From contig QXYA01000003.1 in NCBI GenBank assembly GCA_009887135.1, forward strand, positions 1 through 39,104: a stretch of 39,104 nucleotides of DNA. The letters are read 5' to 3'. Made by a program: the position numbers and the translations under genes. Within the stretch, counting starts at the first letter, position 1. The number at the start of each line of letters is the position of its first letter. Positions 17,756 to 29,200 of this stretch are shown in pieces. The notes beneath the pieces were generated by a model. That model saw only the letters and a list, made by a program, of their open reading frames with translations, was not told where the DNA came from and searched no databases. This DNA is from Candidatus Poseidoniales archaeon. GTDB lineage: Archaea > Thermoplasmatota > Poseidoniia > Poseidoniales > Poseidoniaceae.

Positions 17756-18280
17756 TTAGCCTTCTAACCAGTCTATTGCAAGGGGTATTGATTCTTGGAC
17801 GGTCTTTTCATCCTCATATTGCGACATGAATAATTCAATGGAATCTTGGGCATTTGAAGCATTGGTCATGTCCAGTTCAAGTATCGGCAAATGAGGGCTT
17901 CTATCGAGTAACTCGGTCCAAATCCCAGCAATCATCTCCCACTCGATATTGTTCTGAATTTTCGTTGCATCATAGCCGTCTCTCTTTGACAACCTTATGC
18001 TTAATTCGTCTGGATGACATCGAAGAAGAATGAGAGCATCAACAGTGCAGTGATGAGCAAGATGTCCTTCGATGATGGCGATTTTATCCCCTTCATAGTT
18101 CCAGTCTGATAGAAGATCGGTTGTAATGATAAGGTCTCCTTCTTGGTGCTCTATACATCCTGATTGAGTTGCAATTTGTTCAACAGTAAAGCAGTCAAAC
18201 CGTTCTGGTGACAATTGGCTTGACAGAGTTGTTTTACCTGTACCAGGTGATCCCGTTATAGCAAAAATCGGCTTCTGCAT
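17756..18280 (-). CDS. Fap7/AK6-like adenylate kinase
   Basis: Walker A ITGSPGTGKTTLSSQL and nucleotide-kinase LSIRLSKRDGYDATKIQNNIEWE; start set at 18280 (MQKPIFAITGSPG) rather than ORF maximum 18364. Confidence 0.82.
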   Translation of the reverse strand: MQKPIFAITGSPGTGKTTLSSQLSPERFDCFTVEQIATQSGCIEHQEGDLIITTDLLSDWNYEGDKIAIIEGHLAHHCTVDALILLRCHPDELSIRLSKRDGYDATKIQNNIEWEMIAGIWTELLDRSPHLPILELDMTNASNAQDSIELFMSQYEDEKTVQESIPLAIDWLEG

Positions 18281-18343
18281 GACCTTCTCCGAATTCAACC
18301 AAAGCACGTCAAGAATTAAACATGAGGTTCCGAATCGACACTC

Positions 18344-18610
18344 ATGGCCGCCATTGATGAACACGAGTCAGTGGCGACTGCGATTGTTTTGATTTCAACA
18401 AAACCTGGATTTGAAAACAGTATTTCACAAACGCTTTCAGAGATGCCAGAGGTTGTCGAATCCATGGTCTTGTTTGGCGAATATGATGCCTACTGTAAGA
18501 TTGTGATGCCCGATTTTACATCTCTCTCATCATTTATTCTCCGTAATATTCGAACAATCGATGGTGTGATCAGTACCACAACGCTGACTGCTGCAACCAA
18601 TCATCAATGA
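18344..18610 (+). CDS. Stand-alone Lrp/AsnC-type effector (RAM) domain protein
   Basis: TAIVLISTKPGFENSISQTLSEMPEVVESMVLFGEYDAYCKIVMPDFTSLSSFILRNIRTIDGVISTTTL, no HTH. Confidence 0.78.
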   Translation: MAAIDEHESVATAIVLISTKPGFENSISQTLSEMPEVVESMVLFGEYDAYCKIVMPDFTSLSSFILRNIRTIDGVISTTTLTAATNHQ

Positions 18611-18619
18611 GGTTTCAAC

Positions 18620-19360
18620 ATGTTTGGAATGTCAGACCCGAATCAAACATTGTCGCAAATGATTCGTTATTTTGAAGAACAGCGCTACGAAATGGTCGAA
18701 GTGATGTCAAGTGAATTCACCGGCATGCTTCTTTCTCAAAAATCACGAGATGCTGCAGCACAGACGTTGCTTGTCAAGGGGCTGCGAATTCTCACAGAGG
18801 TTTTGTCGAAGCGGAAAAAACACAAACTCGCAATCAAGGCTGCATCAGTCCTCCAAAGGGAACGGAAAAAATTAGAGAAAACATTGCTTCAATCAGCACC
18901 TCAGTTATTACAAAAAATTACTCCCTTAGAAGAAGATTTGAGACGAATAGGTGAGGTCTATGCGGCCTGTGGTAAAACCCGGAAGGCGGTCAAGTTCTTC
19001 TTACGAGCACACAAAATCCAACAGGGAAATATTCTAGCTCTTCTATCTGTATGTCAGTCCGAGGGAAATGCAACCAAGTATTGCAAAGCATTAGCAAATG
19101 ATACACGACTCGCTGGCCCAGTCATTTTAGAAAACGGACAATATTGGCTAAAGCCTGAAGGAAATCTAGCCACGCAGATAGATTCTGTCCTTGCAGTTTT
19201 GGAATCATGCAGCCATGGACATTCAGAATGTGGAGAACAATCTCAACGAATACGCCAAGAATGTTCAGATATTTCCGAGGGAATCACTGCTGCAAATGTA
19301 CGATTACAAAGCGCTATGGACACACTAAAGCCGAAGCACGACTATTACGAATATTCTTGA
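18620..19360 (+). CDS. Helical (TPR-like) protein of unknown function
   Basis: 246 aa; includes LRRIGEVYAACGKTRKAVKFFLRAHKIQQGNILALLSV resembling a TPR pair. Confidence 0.65.
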   Translation: MFGMSDPNQTLSQMIRYFEEQRYEMVEVMSSEFTGMLLSQKSRDAAAQTLLVKGLRILTEVLSKRKKHKLAIKAASVLQRERKKLEKTLLQSAPQLLQKITPLEEDLRRIGEVYAACGKTRKAVKFFLRAHKIQQGNILALLSVCQSEGNATKYCKALANDTRLAGPVILENGQYWLKPEGNLATQIDSVLAVLESCSHGHSECGEQSQRIRQECSDISEGITAANVRLQSAMDTLKPKHDYYEYS

Positions 19361-19361
19361 G

Positions 19362-19439
19362 TGGTAGCGAGGGATGGATTTGAACCATCGATCTCCGGGT
19401 TATGAGCCCGACGGGATATCCAGACTACCCCACCTCGCT
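19362..19439 (-). tRNA. tRNA-Met (CAU), likely initiator, with encoded CCA
   Basis: Reverse complement AGCGAGG...TCGGG-CTCATAA-CCCGG...GGTTCAAATCC...CCTCGCT-A-CCA; A1:U72 and GGG/CCC anticodon stem match archaeal initiator features. Confidence 0.92.
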
Positions 19440-19536
19440 GCTTTGACGGCCACTGTCCTTCCCTTTCAATCCACCGATAATCAAAAAGTGGTCTGTTCGG
19501 CATTGATTTCTTCAATGATGACGTGTAACCATAACC

Positions 19537-20364
19537 ATGAGCGGAGGTTGGAAAGCGATAGGATTCTCTTTACTTGTGCTCCTAACATCATTCTCTGGCT
19601 GCCTTGATTCAGATGAAGGAGATGAAGAGAGCGCTATCAATTTGGTAGTGTATTACGATTCAACCAGCGGTACAATCCAGCAATCCTTCATCGGAGGATC
19701 ACAGATTTCTCTGACTGGAGTCACATTGAACTTTGATTTTGCCCGGACAACATCCGATTTTGATCTCGCCACGTTTTCAATCGAACCTGGAGATGGACGT
19801 AGTCCAATAACAGTGAACGCTGACGAAACGGCGAATATCGATGTGGAATATGAGCTTCATGGGTTATTCACAATCGTTCTTAGTGCTACGGATGTTGAAG
19901 AAAACTCGGAGAACATGACTCTTATCGTTCGAATCGAGAAGCATATCGAATGGAGTGAACAAAACAGTGCGCAACCAGATGTGATGTCGATTAATACAGA
20001 ACCTGATAATGATGGTCCTGCTCCGAAACTATTGACCATTCAATCTACTGTTGAAAACCCTTCAACAACAGGGCCAATCGGTGGCGGTGGACCTGTAACA
20101 ATTACATGGGAATTGACAAATGCCGATTCGGAAAGCAAGGGTATGAAATCCGAACAAATTGCGGATGGGCAAGATGCCGTATGGGATTTTTCCCTAAGCA
20201 TACCAGATAAGGAGATTCACGAACTATCGGTCAACATAGATCAAGGTCAAGACCGAATAAACATAAATCACATCGTTGATATTTTGTATGATGCGACTGA
20301 AAGTGCTACGAATCCCTTTCCAACAGAAAGTGGAAATGAAGATTCACAAACTGAAAGTGAATGA
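19537..20364 (+). CDS. Putative lipoprotein with PKD-like domain
   Basis: Signal with lipobox-like LLTSFSGC; ...TANIDVEYELHGLFTIVLSATDVEENSENMTLIV PKD-like strand pattern. Confidence 0.7.
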   Translation: MSGGWKAIGFSLLVLLTSFSGCLDSDEGDEESAINLVVYYDSTSGTIQQSFIGGSQISLTGVTLNFDFARTTSDFDLATFSIEPGDGRSPITVNADETANIDVEYELHGLFTIVLSATDVEENSENMTLIVRIEKHIEWSEQNSAQPDVMSINTEPDNDGPAPKLLTIQSTVENPSTTGPIGGGGPVTITWELTNADSESKGMKSEQIADGQDAVWDFSLSIPDKEIHELSVNIDQGQDRININHIVDILYDATESATNPFPTESGNEDSQTESE

Positions 20365-20479
20365 AAAGTGAAATTGGGGATACTGTCCACGTTGGATAAG
20401 AAATGTTCAGATTTCATACCTCCTTCCTCTCAAATCTTCTTTCATATACCCTCAGCCACTGGTTTGAGACAGTGATACA

Positions 20480-21517
20480 ATGAGTACAACAAGCAAAAAG
20501 AAAAAGACAACAAGTAAGAAGGATGAAAGCCTGACTGTAGAAGAGGATATTCTTATGGAAGCCGTTGATGACGAAGCCCCCGAGGTTTCAATTGAAGACT
20601 TACCCGGAGTAGGTCCTGCAACGGCCGAAAAACTACGAGAAGCTGGATTCGACGAATTACTCGCTCTTGCGGTAATGTCTCCAGGCGATTTAGCGGACCA
20701 AGCAGAACTTGGCGAGGCTGTCGCTAGTAAGATCATCAACGCTGCAAAAAAGATGGCAAACATTGGAGGATTCGTATCCGGTGTCGCTCTACTCGACCGA
20801 CGCCGAGAAGTTCAGAAACTCTCATCCAAGGTTCAATCGATCGATGATTTACTTGGCGGTGGATTCGAAACACAGGCACTCGTAGAAGTGTATGGTGCAT
20901 TCGGTTCAGGGAAAACTCAAATCGGCCATCAACTCGCTGTCAACTGTACTATGCCACTTGAGGAGGGGGGCTTCGATGGCGATGTATTCTACATCGATAC
21001 AGAAGATACATTCCGACCTGAGCGTATTACTCAAATGGCACGAGGACACGGTCTAGATCCTGATGCTGTTCTAAGCAGAATACACGTCGCAAGAGCATAC
21101 AACTCCGCTCACCAAATGCTTCTCGCAGAAGAAATTAAGCGAATGAGCAAGGGATTGAACGTGAAGATGATTATTGTTGACTCACTAACAAGCCATTTCC
21201 GTGCCGAATATATTGGCCGTGGAATGCTAGCAAACAGGCAACAAAAATTGAATCGTCACCTCAAAGATCTCAAACAGCTTGCTGACATAAACAACGCTCT
21301 TGTCCTCGTGACAAACCAAGTACATTCCAAGCCTGATGCTATGTGGGGCGACCCAACCAAGCCTATTGGTGGCCACGTTTTAGCCCACGCTTCAACTTTC
21401 AGACTTTACTTACGAAAGGCAAAGGGCGGACGACGAATTGCTCGATTAGTCGACTCACCAAACCTCCCAGATGGCGAGTGTGTCTACCAGGTTACGCAAG
21501 AAGGACTCCGCGATTGA
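20480..21517 (+). CDS. radA: DNA repair and recombination protein RadA
   Basis: N-terminal HhH ([28 protein letters not shown]), Walker [52 protein letters not shown]. Confidence 0.97.
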   Translation: MSTTSKKKKTTSKKDESLTVEEDILMEAVDDEAPEVSIEDLPGVGPATAEKLREAGFDELLALAVMSPGDLADQAELGEAVASKIINAAKKMANIGGFVSGVALLDRRREVQKLSSKVQSIDDLLGGGFETQALVEVYGAFGSGKTQIGHQLAVNCTMPLEEGGFDGDVFYIDTEDTFRPERITQMARGHGLDPDAVLSRIHVARAYNSAHQMLLAEEIKRMSKGLNVKMIIVDSLTSHFRAEYIGRGMLANRQQKLNRHLKDLKQLADINNALVLVTNQVHSKPDAMWGDPTKPIGGHVLAHASTFRLYLRKAKGGRRIARLVDSPNLPDGECVYQVTQEGLRD

Positions 21518-21585
21518 AACAGGGTGTTGAAAACCTCTTCCGCGTGTGCTGATGAGGCAATACATTCAAGTTACCAACAACGAAG

Positions 21586-22722
21586 ATGTCTTACATGCGC
21601 CATTTGATCGAACGTGTGTTAGAACTCTCAGAAGAAGAAGTTGTACCACAGTTGACCCCTCAGCCTGCGGGCCAGGGGACAGATGAAGAACTCCGAACAC
21701 TCCTAGAATCTCTTCAACCAAGAATTCGCGTCTATGGCGTAGGTGGAGCTGGTTGTAACGCTGTTGGAAGACTTGAATCAGAAGGACTCTTTGAAAATTC
21801 ATTCGTGACAGGATATGCAATTAACACAGATGCTCAAGCCTTACTCATGTCACCACTAGAGAATAAAATTCTCATTGGTAGAACTGCTCGAGGACGCGGT
21901 GCAGGCGGAGATCCAACAAAGGGTGAAGCTGCTGCATTAGAATCTGAAATGTCACTTCGTACAATTACAACAGATACGCAACTTGCAATTATCGCTGCTG
22001 GTATGGGTGGCGGCTCTGGTACGGGCGCTGCAGGTCACATCGCACGATTGGCAAAGCAGCAAGGTGCTATGACCATTGCAGTTGTAACCTATCCATTCAA
22101 CTCCGAGGGCGCAACCCGTCGTGAAAATGCAGAGTGGGGACTTGAGAGACTTCGCGAGCATTGTGATACGATTCTAGTCATTCCAAATGAAAAGTTACTG
22201 GAGATAGAGGGTGTCAAAGATTTACCTCTTGCAAGCGCCTTCAGAGTTGGAGATGAATTGTTAGTTCGTTCAATTATCGGGGTCACAGAATTACTCACTC
22301 GTGATGGAATGGTCAACCTTGACTTTGAGGATTTGAAATCTGTCATTAATTCAGGTTCTGGTGTGGCTATGATTGGGCTAGGTGCTGGTTCTGGGCCAGG
22401 AAGAGCAGAAGAAGCAACGCTCGAAGCACTACATTCCCCACTTCTTGATCTTGATTTCAGTGATGCAAGAGGTGCGCTCATTAACGTGGTTGGAGGGAAT
22501 AACCTCACACTTGGAGAGGCTGAGCGTTGTGCTCAAATCATTACAGAACGAATTTCGCCACATGCACGAATCATTTGGGGAACTGCTATTGATGAATCCC
22601 TTGATGACGAGATCCGCGTCATGCTGGTGCTAACTGGTGTCAAGAGTGAGCAAATACATGGCTCCTCCGAGAGCAGGCAACTCAAAGCCTTACGCAGCAG
22701 TACAATAGAATTTGTAAACTAA
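21586..22722 (+). CDS. ftsZ: Cell division GTPase FtsZ
   Basis: RVYGVGGAGCNAVGRL, AAGMGGGSGTGAAGHIARLAK, T7 loop MVNLDFEDLKSVI. Confidence 0.96.
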   Translation: MSYMRHLIERVLELSEEEVVPQLTPQPAGQGTDEELRTLLESLQPRIRVYGVGGAGCNAVGRLESEGLFENSFVTGYAINTDAQALLMSPLENKILIGRTARGRGAGGDPTKGEAAALESEMSLRTITTDTQLAIIAAGMGGGSGTGAAGHIARLAKQQGAMTIAVVTYPFNSEGATRRENAEWGLERLREHCDTILVIPNEKLLEIEGVKDLPLASAFRVGDELLVRSIIGVTELLTRDGMVNLDFEDLKSVINSGSGVAMIGLGAGSGPGRAEEATLEALHSPLLDLDFSDARGALINVVGGNNLTLGEAERCAQIITERISPHARIIWGTAIDESLDDEIRVMLVLTGVKSEQIHGSSESRQLKALRSSTIEFVN

Positions 22723-23331
22723 TCAATCTTTAATGATGATTATTGCCAATACGATTAATCCGCCTAATGCTATGCTTCCGACTGTGTAATCCAGTGTATC
22801 AAGTGAAGCCTCGATCAAAGTAGGCTCAATATCACCTACGTATGCAATTCCAGGAATTCGAATTATTGTTCCATTCCAAGCATCACCGGTACTCTGCCCG
22901 TTTCCATTCACTGCATTGCCGTTAATTGTTAGATCTGTATATGTGCTATTATCATCAGGGCTGATGTAGGTAAAATTCCACGATCGAACTTTATTTCCTG
23001 AAGTTGTATGCGTCCAGCCATTTTCGAGTTTCTGAACATGGCCAAGTGTTTCATCGAACAGAATATCACCTCCGAAAATCTCTATTCTGAATCCTCCAGC
23101 CTCTTCTCCAGTAGAAAGACTCACTTCGGAGGAACGTACTTCGAGAGAAAAATTGTACGAAGTATTCGATTCAAATTGTGATGGAAGACCGAAGAGAATG
23201 AGTTCCGTCGATGCATCTTGAGAGCCGTGGCAAATACAACCGCCTCCAGCAATTTCTCCGATTCCTTGAGGGGCAGAACTCGCCCAAGGTAGAAAGAGAA
23301 CGAGAGCAAGAAGGAATGGTAATTTTTTCAT
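22723..23331 (-). CDS. Secreted, C-terminally anchored Reeler/choice-of-anchor-like protein with Cys-x-Cys-His motif
   Basis: Signal peptide, GGGCICHGSQ, FRIEIFGGD, WTHTTSGNKVRSWNFTYISP, NGNAVNGNGQSTGDAWN, C-terminal TM. Confidence 0.65.
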   Translation of the reverse strand: MKKLPFLLALVLFLPWASSAPQGIGEIAGGGCICHGSQDASTELILFGLPSQFESNTSYNFSLEVRSSEVSLSTGEEAGGFRIEIFGGDILFDETLGHVQKLENGWTHTTSGNKVRSWNFTYISPDDNSTYTDLTINGNAVNGNGQSTGDAWNGTIIRIPGIAYVGDIEPTLIEASLDTLDYTVGSIALGGLIVLAIIIIKD

Positions 23332-23438
23332 CCCTGTCCCTCAAGTAGTCCACTCAGCACCCTGTTTTGAACCTTTCATGCATGGCGTAATAGAAACAAC
23401 AGTTCAAAAGGGAATGGCGTCAAAAGCAATTTGATAAC

Positions 23439-23942
23439 ATGGATTTCAATTCAGACTCAATCACGCCAGACTTCGATGCAGATGACATCAATATCTTTGA
23501 AGAACTATCTTCAAGCAACTCTTTCTCTCAACCAGAAAGAAACCCACTTGAGCAAATCTTGCTTGGAGAAGATGAAGTAAACGAAACAATAGCATTCGAT
23601 ACGGATGTAATTGCTGATCTATTACAAGTTCTAGCACATCATGCAATCGTGAAGAGCTCCGACGACCCAGCACAGATTCTTCCTGATGTGGCCAATGATG
23701 TTGATATCAACTCCGCTCGAGTCACTTCTCAAGAAGATGAATTCAGATTGTCTCTACTCGTTGAACTGCAAGATGAGCAAAAAATCCGCCCGTGTGTAAG
23801 AGTCCGTCAAGAAAATGGCTCATTGAATCTTGTTGAAGAAGAGGAGAAGGTCCCAAAACAGTGGCTTCCACTCTACAAAATGCTTCATCAAGCACTTAGT
23901 AGCGCAGTCGATTCTCTGAAGGCAACCGCACAAATTGCCTGA
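23439..23942 (+). CDS. Acidic protein of unknown function
   Basis: 167-aa complete ORF between a divergent promoter region and a convergent neighbour; no recognised family. Confidence 0.6.
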   Translation: MDFNSDSITPDFDADDINIFEELSSSNSFSQPERNPLEQILLGEDEVNETIAFDTDVIADLLQVLAHHAIVKSSDDPAQILPDVANDVDINSARVTSQEDEFRLSLLVELQDEQKIRPCVRVRQENGSLNLVEEEEKVPKQWLPLYKMLHQALSSAVDSLKATAQIA

Positions 23943-24323
23943 TCAGTGAAGAATCAAATCCCAAGTGATGTCAACCTTGTCGTTGATAGTATTCGACACA
24001 GAGCAGTACTTTTCATGAGATTTTTCGATTGTTCTTCGTACGAGTTTTTCAGGAACATCTCCCTCTACATTGTAAACAAAGTGCATCTTTGTGAATGAAC
24101 GTGGTTGTTCCTCTCGTCGTTCTGAATCCATATCGATCCAAACGTTCCCAAACTCACGATTTTTCAGACCGGTTACAACATCTACGATTGAACATGCTGC
24201 CACCATTTGAAGGAGGATCTGTACTGGATTTGGCCCATCTTCCCAATCCACGTCTATGCTTTGCTTGTGTTGATTTTCGCACCTTAATTTGGTGCCTCCG
24301 GCCCAATATACGCTGCCTCTCAT
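23943..24323 (-). CDS. OsmC-like family protein
   Basis: NPVQILLQMVAACSIVDVVTGLK and KSHEKYCSVSNTI match the OsmC reactive-Cys pattern. Confidence 0.87.
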   Translation of the reverse strand: MRGSVYWAGGTKLRCENQHKQSIDVDWEDGPNPVQILLQMVAACSIVDVVTGLKNREFGNVWIDMDSERREEQPRSFTKMHFVYNVEGDVPEKLVRRTIEKSHEKYCSVSNTINDKVDITWDLILH

Positions 24324-24372
24324 AGAAACTACCGCGTCGGTTGGTTCTTGAAGTGGTTATTGGTGGGACGTT

Positions 24373-25608
24373 ATGAGAACTATGAGCGGAACACCTATTG
24401 TCATGAAAGATGGTAAACTACACATCCCAGACCACCCAATTATTCACTACATCGAAGGAGATGGAATCGGCGTTGATATTACGCCTGTCATGAAAGCTGT
24501 CGTCGATGCTTCAATCAGCAAAGCATACAATGGCGCCCGTGCCATTGCATGGAATGAAGTTCTCGCTGGTGAAAAGGCATTCAATGCAACCGGAGAATGG
24601 TTGCCTGAAGCAACTCTTGATGCTATGCGAACTGGTTTGGTTTCGATCAAAGGACCTCTTACAACACCTGTTGGCGGCGGTATTCGTTCACTCAATGTTG
24701 CTCTTCGACAAAAACTCGATCTCTTTGCTTGCGTACGACCAGTTCGCTGGTATGACGGAACACCATCACCTGTGAAATCTCCTGGTGACGTAGATATGAT
24801 CATCTTCCGCGAAAACAGCGAAGACGTCTATGCTGGAATCGAATGGGAAGCTGGCTCAGAAGGAGTCAAGAAACTCATTGACTTCCTCACAAACGAGATG
24901 GGAGTCGATAAAATCCGATTCCCAGACACCTCAGGAATTGGCATTAAGCCGATCAGTCAAGAAGGAACCTATCGTATCGTTCGAGCTGCTTACCAATACG
25001 CAATAGACAACGACAAAGACAGTGTCACACTCGTTCACAAGGGGAACATCATGAAATTCACAGAAGGTGGTTTCAGAGACTGGGGATACCAACTTGCAAA
25101 GGAAGAATTCGGAGCAGTAGAACTCGATGGTGGCCCATGGTGCTCTATGACCAATCCATTAACAGGAAACGTCATCACAATCAAGGATGTTATTGCTGAT
25201 GCAATGCTCCAACAAATTATCACCCGACCTGCTGAATATGGTGTTCTTGCAACGATGAACCTCAATGGAGATTATATCTCAGACGCTTTGGCTGCTCAAG
25301 TCGGCGGTATTGGAATCGCTCCTGGTGCAAACATCAACTACGATACTGGAATCTCTATCTTCGAAGCAACCCACGGCACTGCTCCTAAATATGCTGGACA
25401 AAACAAAGTCAACCCCGGATCTCTTATCCTTTCAGCAGAAATGATGCTTCGTCACATGGGATGGGCAGAGGCTGCTGATCTTATTGTCAAGGGAATGGAA
25501 GGAGCAATTAGCGCAAAGACAGTGACTTACGACTTTGAACGACTCATGGATGATGCAACGTTGATGTCTTGTTCAGCATTTGGTGATGCTCTCATCACAC
25601 ATATGTGA
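24373..25608 (+). CDS. icd: Isocitrate dehydrogenase (NADP+ type)
   Basis: [85 protein letters not shown]. Confidence 0.96.
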   Translation: MRTMSGTPIVMKDGKLHIPDHPIIHYIEGDGIGVDITPVMKAVVDASISKAYNGARAIAWNEVLAGEKAFNATGEWLPEATLDAMRTGLVSIKGPLTTPVGGGIRSLNVALRQKLDLFACVRPVRWYDGTPSPVKSPGDVDMIIFRENSEDVYAGIEWEAGSEGVKKLIDFLTNEMGVDKIRFPDTSGIGIKPISQEGTYRIVRAAYQYAIDNDKDSVTLVHKGNIMKFTEGGFRDWGYQLAKEEFGAVELDGGPWCSMTNPLTGNVITIKDVIADAMLQQIITRPAEYGVLATMNLNGDYISDALAAQVGGIGIAPGANINYDTGISIFEATHGTAPKYAGQNKVNPGSLILSAEMMLRHMGWAEAADLIVKGMEGAISAKTVTYDFERLMDDATLMSCSAFGDALITHM

Positions 25609-26273
25609 AGTTGAATCACATGGATGAAGTTCGTAGACGACTACGTTCCTTTTCAGATGCGGCTGCCACTGAAGGGAAATTCCTTGATTGGTTTGAACGA
25701 TTGTATGAACATGCAGATAGCAATCCAGTATGGATTCCTTGGTCAAAAGGTGAACCTCATCCAATGCTCGTAGATTGGATGGAAAATACGAATCGATCGC
25801 CGGGAACAGCCCTTGTTGTTGGCTGTGGTCTTGGCGAGGATGCGATGTATTTAGCCGAACTAGGATGGAAAGTAACAGCATTCGATATTGCCCCTACTGC
25901 TGTCCAATGGGCTTCAAATCGTTATCCTCATGAAGATATTAATTGGGTAGTAGGTGACCTTTTGCAACCAAATAAGGAGTGGGAAAAAGCCTTTGATTTT
26001 GTTCTTGAGGTGCACATTCTTCAAGCAATACCTGAAGAGTTTAGAATACCCGCATCAAGAAATCTTTCTCCTCTTGTTTCACCATCTGGACAACTTGTTT
26101 GCATTGGCCGTCTGTCTATTGACGATTCAGTTCAACAAGAGGGGCCTCCTTGGCCTCTATCAGAGAAATTTATTTCTTCGATTGGAAACGATTTGAAATC
26201 AATCGATTTTACACCTGTTCAGTTTGAAGGTGAGGAAACCATTCGATACAGAGCCGTTTGGAAAAACGAATAG
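25605..26273 (+). CDS. Class I SAM-dependent methyltransferase (TPMT-like)
   Basis: [41 protein letters not shown] start overlapping the icd stop (alternative ATG at 25620). Confidence 0.85.
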   Translation: MKLNHMDEVRRRLRSFSDAAATEGKFLDWFERLYEHADSNPVWIPWSKGEPHPMLVDWMENTNRSPGTALVVGCGLGEDAMYLAELGWKVTAFDIAPTAVQWASNRYPHEDINWVVGDLLQPNKEWEKAFDFVLEVHILQAIPEEFRIPASRNLSPLVSPSGQLVCIGRLSIDDSVQQEGPPWPLSEKFISSIGNDLKSIDFTPVQFEGEETIRYRAVWKNE

Positions 26274-26275
26274 TT

Positions 26276-29200
26276 TCACGAACGAAGCCAAGGCGACAGA
26301 GTTCGGCTGTTCTTTGCAATTCCAAAGCCAAATCGTTCTTCGAATGCTCTTGCTACGACTGTGAAATCACCATCGTGAGTTGCAACGATGATTGCACCCA
26401 CATTGTCGATTGGGCGTCCTGAAAGAACTGCTGCATATTGCATAATCATTCGATCTGGTTGCTCTGGGTAGATTTTTCTCCCTTTCAGTTCAGTTCTGTG
26501 GGTTTCACCATAGAATTCTTTCATCTTTGTGAGTTCATCGTAGATTTCTTCATGCTCAATAAAGAAAGTGACCATGTCTTTGGTCAATTCCTCATCGCTG
26601 GAATCGGTTTCAAATTCTTCATCTGAACCGTTCCATGTGGAAAATTCTTCAATCAAGTCTTCAACCATCTTTTCAATGATTTCTGAGGTAAGGGTTGAAT
26701 CTAATGTTTCAGATTCAATGAAGGAATTATCGAAACGTTTTCTGACATCTCCCATAGAACGAGCAATGTTTCGAATCTCTCTGCGAACGACTTCGGGCAG
26801 CCACAAATCGACTCTATCATTTTGTGCTAAGTGAAGGAGATAACGAGCAAAGTGCGAACGTTGATTTGTTGAGTCCTCGAAATGATTTGATCGGTTGAGT
26901 TTTTCTTGTATGCGCTGATAAAGTGCATCGATGACAATGTTTGTATCAACTAAAACAAGAGGCTTGAGAGGCAAGTTACGCAAGTAACGGCGGTCAGAAG
27001 TTTTGATGCTCGCTTGATGTCTTCTGAAGAGCATCAATTCGAGATTAGCAAAGGAGTTGTTCTTTTTTGGGAAGCGTCCAGATAATTGAGCACGTTCTAA
27101 GATACGCAGAGCATCTAACGGAGAAGATTCACTTGCTTGATCTGCCAATGTATGAATTTCCATCGGATCTGGAGAACGCATTTGCATAATGTCACGATAT
27201 CGTCGATCGAATGACTTCGAACTCTGCGTTCTTCGATTTCTTTGAAGTGCATTTGTGGCAGCAAGGATCCTTCCTGTAAACGGCTCATCGGGAAGCGGTT
27301 TGGGATGTTCTTCTGGATATGAATGGAGCAGATCTAGTTCATCTTCTTTGAAGATTGTACGAGTGCGAGTGCGAGGTCCTTCCTCTGTTTCTTCCGTTGT
27401 TGTTTCAGTTGTCTTAACAAAATTCTTGAGCATTGATGTTGCTTTTTCAGTTTCCTGAATCGAAGCCTGGTGTGATACGTCAAGATAAAGTTGGAATCGC
27501 TTTGTAATAGCGGCCCTTAAGTTTGGATGATCGGAAAGAAGTTGCTTTGCTTCACCCCATTTCCTATCAAAGGCTAGATGAATCAATGCCTTCCTATACA
27601 ACATAATCTCTTCATCATAATCGAATTTCTTCGAATCGGCAGCTCGCTTGAAAAGTCGAGCAGCGCTCAAATTCCTTCCTTGAGATGCTTGAAGCGTAGC
27701 TTGGGAGAGAAGTGACCAGATAGAACGTTGATGTGCGCTTTGATACCACTGAACCAGGCCTTCAATACCAAGATCGAACTCATACATCAGTTGACGAACT
27801 CCATCAATAATTGTGAATGGGGCATCGTGCTGATGTAGAACGGTTTCTAACAGCGAGATTACTGCAGCCATATCTTCTCCATTTTCCAATGCAAGTCGGG
27901 CATTGTTCAATCGGAGTTTGGAAATGATTGTTGAGAGAAGCGCTTTCGCAAGTGGCGTAGTTTCTGCATCAACAAGAGTTTCTGCAAGGTTGCCCAGTTG
28001 TGTTTCATCGACGAGGTGTGAACCTCCTGATGAAAGTGCTTTGACGATTTGATTCATTGCCTTGAGACCGTTCTTACCAAGGGACATGCCCAGTTCAACA
28101 TCACTTACTGATTTGTCAATTCGGCCTTCAAGGAGAAGCAGAAGTTTATGCTCATCTTCATTCATCCGTTCAGGTAATTCTGAACTGTGAATATTTTGCA
28201 AGGCCTCTTTTCTTGCATATCGTGCCTGTTTCCAAACTTCTTCAGGGTGAGATGCAGAAAGCAGATGAGCAACAAGAAGGGTTTCGTAGGGATGTGAAAG
28301 AATTGCCAATGGGTTGCCTAGAAGCATCTCTGAAAGGTTATTCAAATCCATTGCCTGAAGGAACACATGAACCGAAATAGCCTGTGATTCTTGCCATCCT
28401 TCCCCATCCATTTGCTTGAGAAGAACAAGAGCTTTCGATCGCAATTCAAGAGGGATTTTCTCTTCTCTTCCAATTGAGATGAGCCCTCCTTCATCGATGT
28501 TTTCAATATTATTAGCCAGCCAATTATATGCATCGACGTTGTCAAGTTCTACTAAGAGAGGAAGTAATTCTGAAGCATCGGATTCATGCTCCAGATTGAT
28601 GGTTTGAATAACAGCCAACGCATCTTCTTTTCGATCCGATGATACGTAAGATTGCAACATCTTCCATCGAACTGCGCCTACGCGCTGGGTCGAAGCTTGT
28701 TGTTCAAGAAGAATCGAAAGACCAGATTCAAGTTGTTCAGTTGAGGGTTTCATTTCATTGATTGGTCCGTTTCTCCAGGCCGCCTCTAATATCGCAATCC
28801 CCAATTCATCATCGTCTTGCTTTAGGAGTTCGTCATCCCACTCCATTGTACCATTTGTTAATCCATAAAGGAGTTGATAGCGATCAGTTTGAATACTCTT
28901 AATGTCATGAGTTCTCTCAAATATTGAATCGATATTTTCGTTCGTGTTCATTGCAATAAGAAGAGAAATGAGAGAAAGGTCGTCTTCTAGTTCCAAGAGG
29001 ATTTGATCAACTTTGGGCCAACGGCCAGAGGAAAGTCGTTTGATGAGGCGCTTCATAGCGACCAATTCTTCAGCAGAAAAACTTGATTCAGATACAGATT
29101 TGAAAACACTAAGACAAGAGGAAATGTTGTATGGATTTATTGAAGCGGCTGACAATTCTATTCCCGCTTTAACATCAGATTCAACCTCGACGATTGGGCA

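Noticed and set aside
18281-18364. N-terminal extension of the Fap7-like kinase ORF
   Set aside because: Would overlap the divergent RAM-domain gene; the Walker A motif follows closely after the Met at 18280.
19374-19607. 77-aa ORF spanning the tRNA
   Set aside because: Overlaps the tRNA gene and the start of the lipoprotein gene in another frame.
20457-20474. CACTG-N8-CAGTG inverted repeat just upstream of radA
   Set aside because: Only 5-bp arms; expected often by chance.
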